A DNA stretch of 64,000 nucleotides from Pycnococcus provasolii. Taxonomy: Eukaryota; Chlorophyta; Pseudoscourfieldiophyceae; Pseudoscourfieldiales; Pycnococcaceae. Numbering within the stretch: position 1 is the first letter of the stretch; every line of letters starts with the position of its first letter. Positions 63,117 to 64,000 of the stretch are shown in pieces. The notes beneath the pieces were generated by a model. It was given only the letters and a program-made list of their open reading frames with translations. It was not told the DNA's origin and did no database searches. The DNA lies in assembly GCA_938743325.2 (NCBI GenBank), contig OW568896.1, positions 341,001 through 405,000 of the forward strand. The letters are read 5' to 3'. The position numbers and the translations under genes were made by a program.

Positions 63117-64000
63117 TTAAACGCGCACCACCGCACTCACGGGATAGTGGTCGCTCCCCGCGGGCGTGACGCTCGCGATGCGGGCGGCAACTACCTCTGC
63201 ATTGCATGGGCCAAAGATGTAGTCAATTTTGAAGACATGGCCGGTATTTCCATTCTTCTCGGGGTGAAGCTTCCGGAACGTGTCCACGAAGCACAGCTCG
63301 TTCGCTGGGCTTGGAAGCTCGCCCTTCAGCCAGCGTATCGCGTCCATGTTTTCCGCGGCGTTGAAGTCACCCGTGAGGAAGACAGGATCGTTCGGGTACT
63401 CGCGATTCTCCACCATGTGCTTCTGGATGAGAACTGCGGACTTGAGCTGAGACTTCTGCGAGCAGCCGCAGCAGCAGAAGTGCGTGTTGTAGACATAGAC
63501 GCCCGTGCCTGATGCATTGTTCTTCGGCACAAAGCGCGCCCAGCCAGCTGCACGAGGCCAGCGGAAACCCCACGTGTTGCTTCCTTGGACATCTGGCGTG
63601 TCGCTCAGCATGAATGCGCCATTCTCCGTCTCGTCCACGGTCCACTTCTCCGAGTCGTAGAAGATCGGAGGATAGCGCACATACTTGTACCTCGGGTTCG
63701 CCTGCACAAGGCGGTCTGCACATCGCTGGTGTTCGCACTCCTGAGATCCGATAAAGTCCGCCCCAGAGAACTGCATCAGCTTCGCGATGTTCCCGCTGCG
63801 AGCCATGAACATGTTGTGATCCTGCATGTTGAATGTGATGATCTTAAGCTGGCCATCTTTCAGGCCCAGCCCACCTTCCATGCCCACGAAACGGTCGCTC
63901 GCCTCGTCGCTCGGAACGATATCAGAAAGGCGATTCGAGATGGCACCCACGGGACCTCGACGCTGTGGACGCCGTCGTCGTCCGTCGCTCGTAGCCTCTT
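63117..64000 (-). CDS. EEP-superfamily (DNase I-like) nuclease/phosphatase, 5'-truncated by window edge
   Basis: The frame is open across the window end, so the N-terminus is missing; the GTG at 63950 is not a real start. Active-site motifs of the endonuclease/exonuclease/phosphatase fold are in order: ITFNMQDHN, FIGSQECEHQR (metal-binding Glu), YVYNTHFCCCGCSQ (His/Asn), PVFLTGDFNAAENMDAI (Asp/Asn pair), FKIDYIFGP and TPAGSDHYPVSAV (catalytic Asp-His). Members hydrolyse phosphodiesters in nucleic acids, inositol phospholipids or sphingomyelin. The compact size and lack of extra domains do not allow a substrate call. The CCCGC cluster is unusual. The stop at 63117 is 544 bp downstream of the subunit d-like leader. 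Confidence 0.88.
   Translation of the reverse strand, partial: EATSDGRRRRPQRRGPVGAISNRLSDIVPSDEASDRFVGMEGGLGLKDGQLKIITFNMQDHNMFMARSGNIAKLMQFSGADFIGSQECEHQRCADRLVQANPRYKYVRYPPIFYDSEKWTVDETENGAFMLSDTPDVQGSNTWGFRWPRAAGWARFVPKNNASGTGVYVYNTHFCCCGCSQKSQLKSAVLIQKHMVENREYPNDPVFLTGDFNAAENMDAIRWLKGELPSPANELCFVDTFRKLHPEKNGNTGHVFKIDYIFGPCNAEVVAARIASVTPAGSDHYPVSAVVRV

Overview
This is nuclear DNA of a unicellular photosynthetic eukaryote, most likely a small-genome, flagellate-type alga of the green lineage. The evidence for plastids is a plant-type 2-Cys peroxiredoxin and a phylloquinone-pathway prenyltransferase, both with transit-like leaders. The evidence for a green lineage is the plant-like peroxiredoxin and a mitochondrial ATP synthase subunit whose C-terminus resembles plant subunit d. 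A CFAP97/hemingway homologue and a dynein-light-chain-like EF-hand protein suggest flagella. The species cannot be named from the sequence. Genes are dense, intron-poor (only two or three short GT-AG introns per interrupted gene, most genes uninterrupted) and rich in trinucleotide microsatellites. I see no CRISPR, rRNA, tRNA or intact transposon.

Layout. 0-10 kb: a small unknown gene (-), a coiled-coil protein (+), a three-exon calmodulin-like protein (-), a Gup1-type MBOAT acyltransferase (+), then an intergenic stretch with a decayed GIY-YIG frame. 10-20 kb: plastid 2-Cys peroxiredoxin (+), a 1675-residue kinesin-12/KIF15-type motor with a tandem-repeat stalk (-), a UBE2S-type E2 (+) divergent from it, and a GT29 sialyltransferase-like enzyme (-). 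20-36 kb: a 3080-residue repeat protein (+), a secreted proline-rich protein (-) and two neighbouring RCC1-type propeller genes (-); the second, secreted and EGF-bearing, is broken by a frameshift just before its seventh repeat. 36-46 kb: a SAP-domain/kinesin fusion (+), an AzgA-type purine permease (-), a thioredoxin (-), an alpha/beta hydrolase (+) and a two-TM plastid-type protein (-). 46-64 kb: a JmjC-like cupin (+), V-ATPase subunit e (-), a two-exon unknown (+), a four-TM protein (-), an NHL-type propeller (-), a single-TM proline-rich protein (+), a basic coiled-coil protein (-), CFAP97-like (+), MenA/ABC4-like (-), ATP synthase subunit d-like (-) and an EEP-family nuclease/phosphatase-like gene that runs off the window end (-).

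Genes mostly alternate in orientation, so most gene ends are convergent (30-350 bp) and most starts are divergent (0.3-2 kb). No operon-like pathway is visible. Themes recur: microtubule motors and mitosis (two kinesins, UBE2S, two coiled-coil proteins), flagella, plastid redox and cofactors, and cell-surface or secretory proteins. Intergenic DNA holds recurrent short motifs: a GGGATCCC palindrome 150-340 bp before five starts, TTAGGG-type repeats within about 100 bp of three starts, and 23-24-base C/G tracts.

The most interesting items are the SAP-kinesin fusion, the hendecad repeat array in the kinesin-12 stalk, the frame-broken seventh propeller repeat, the giant 3080-residue protein, the GIY-YIG relic, and the promoter-proximal telomere-like and GGGATCCC motifs. 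I did not find a clear, self-contained new multi-gene system.
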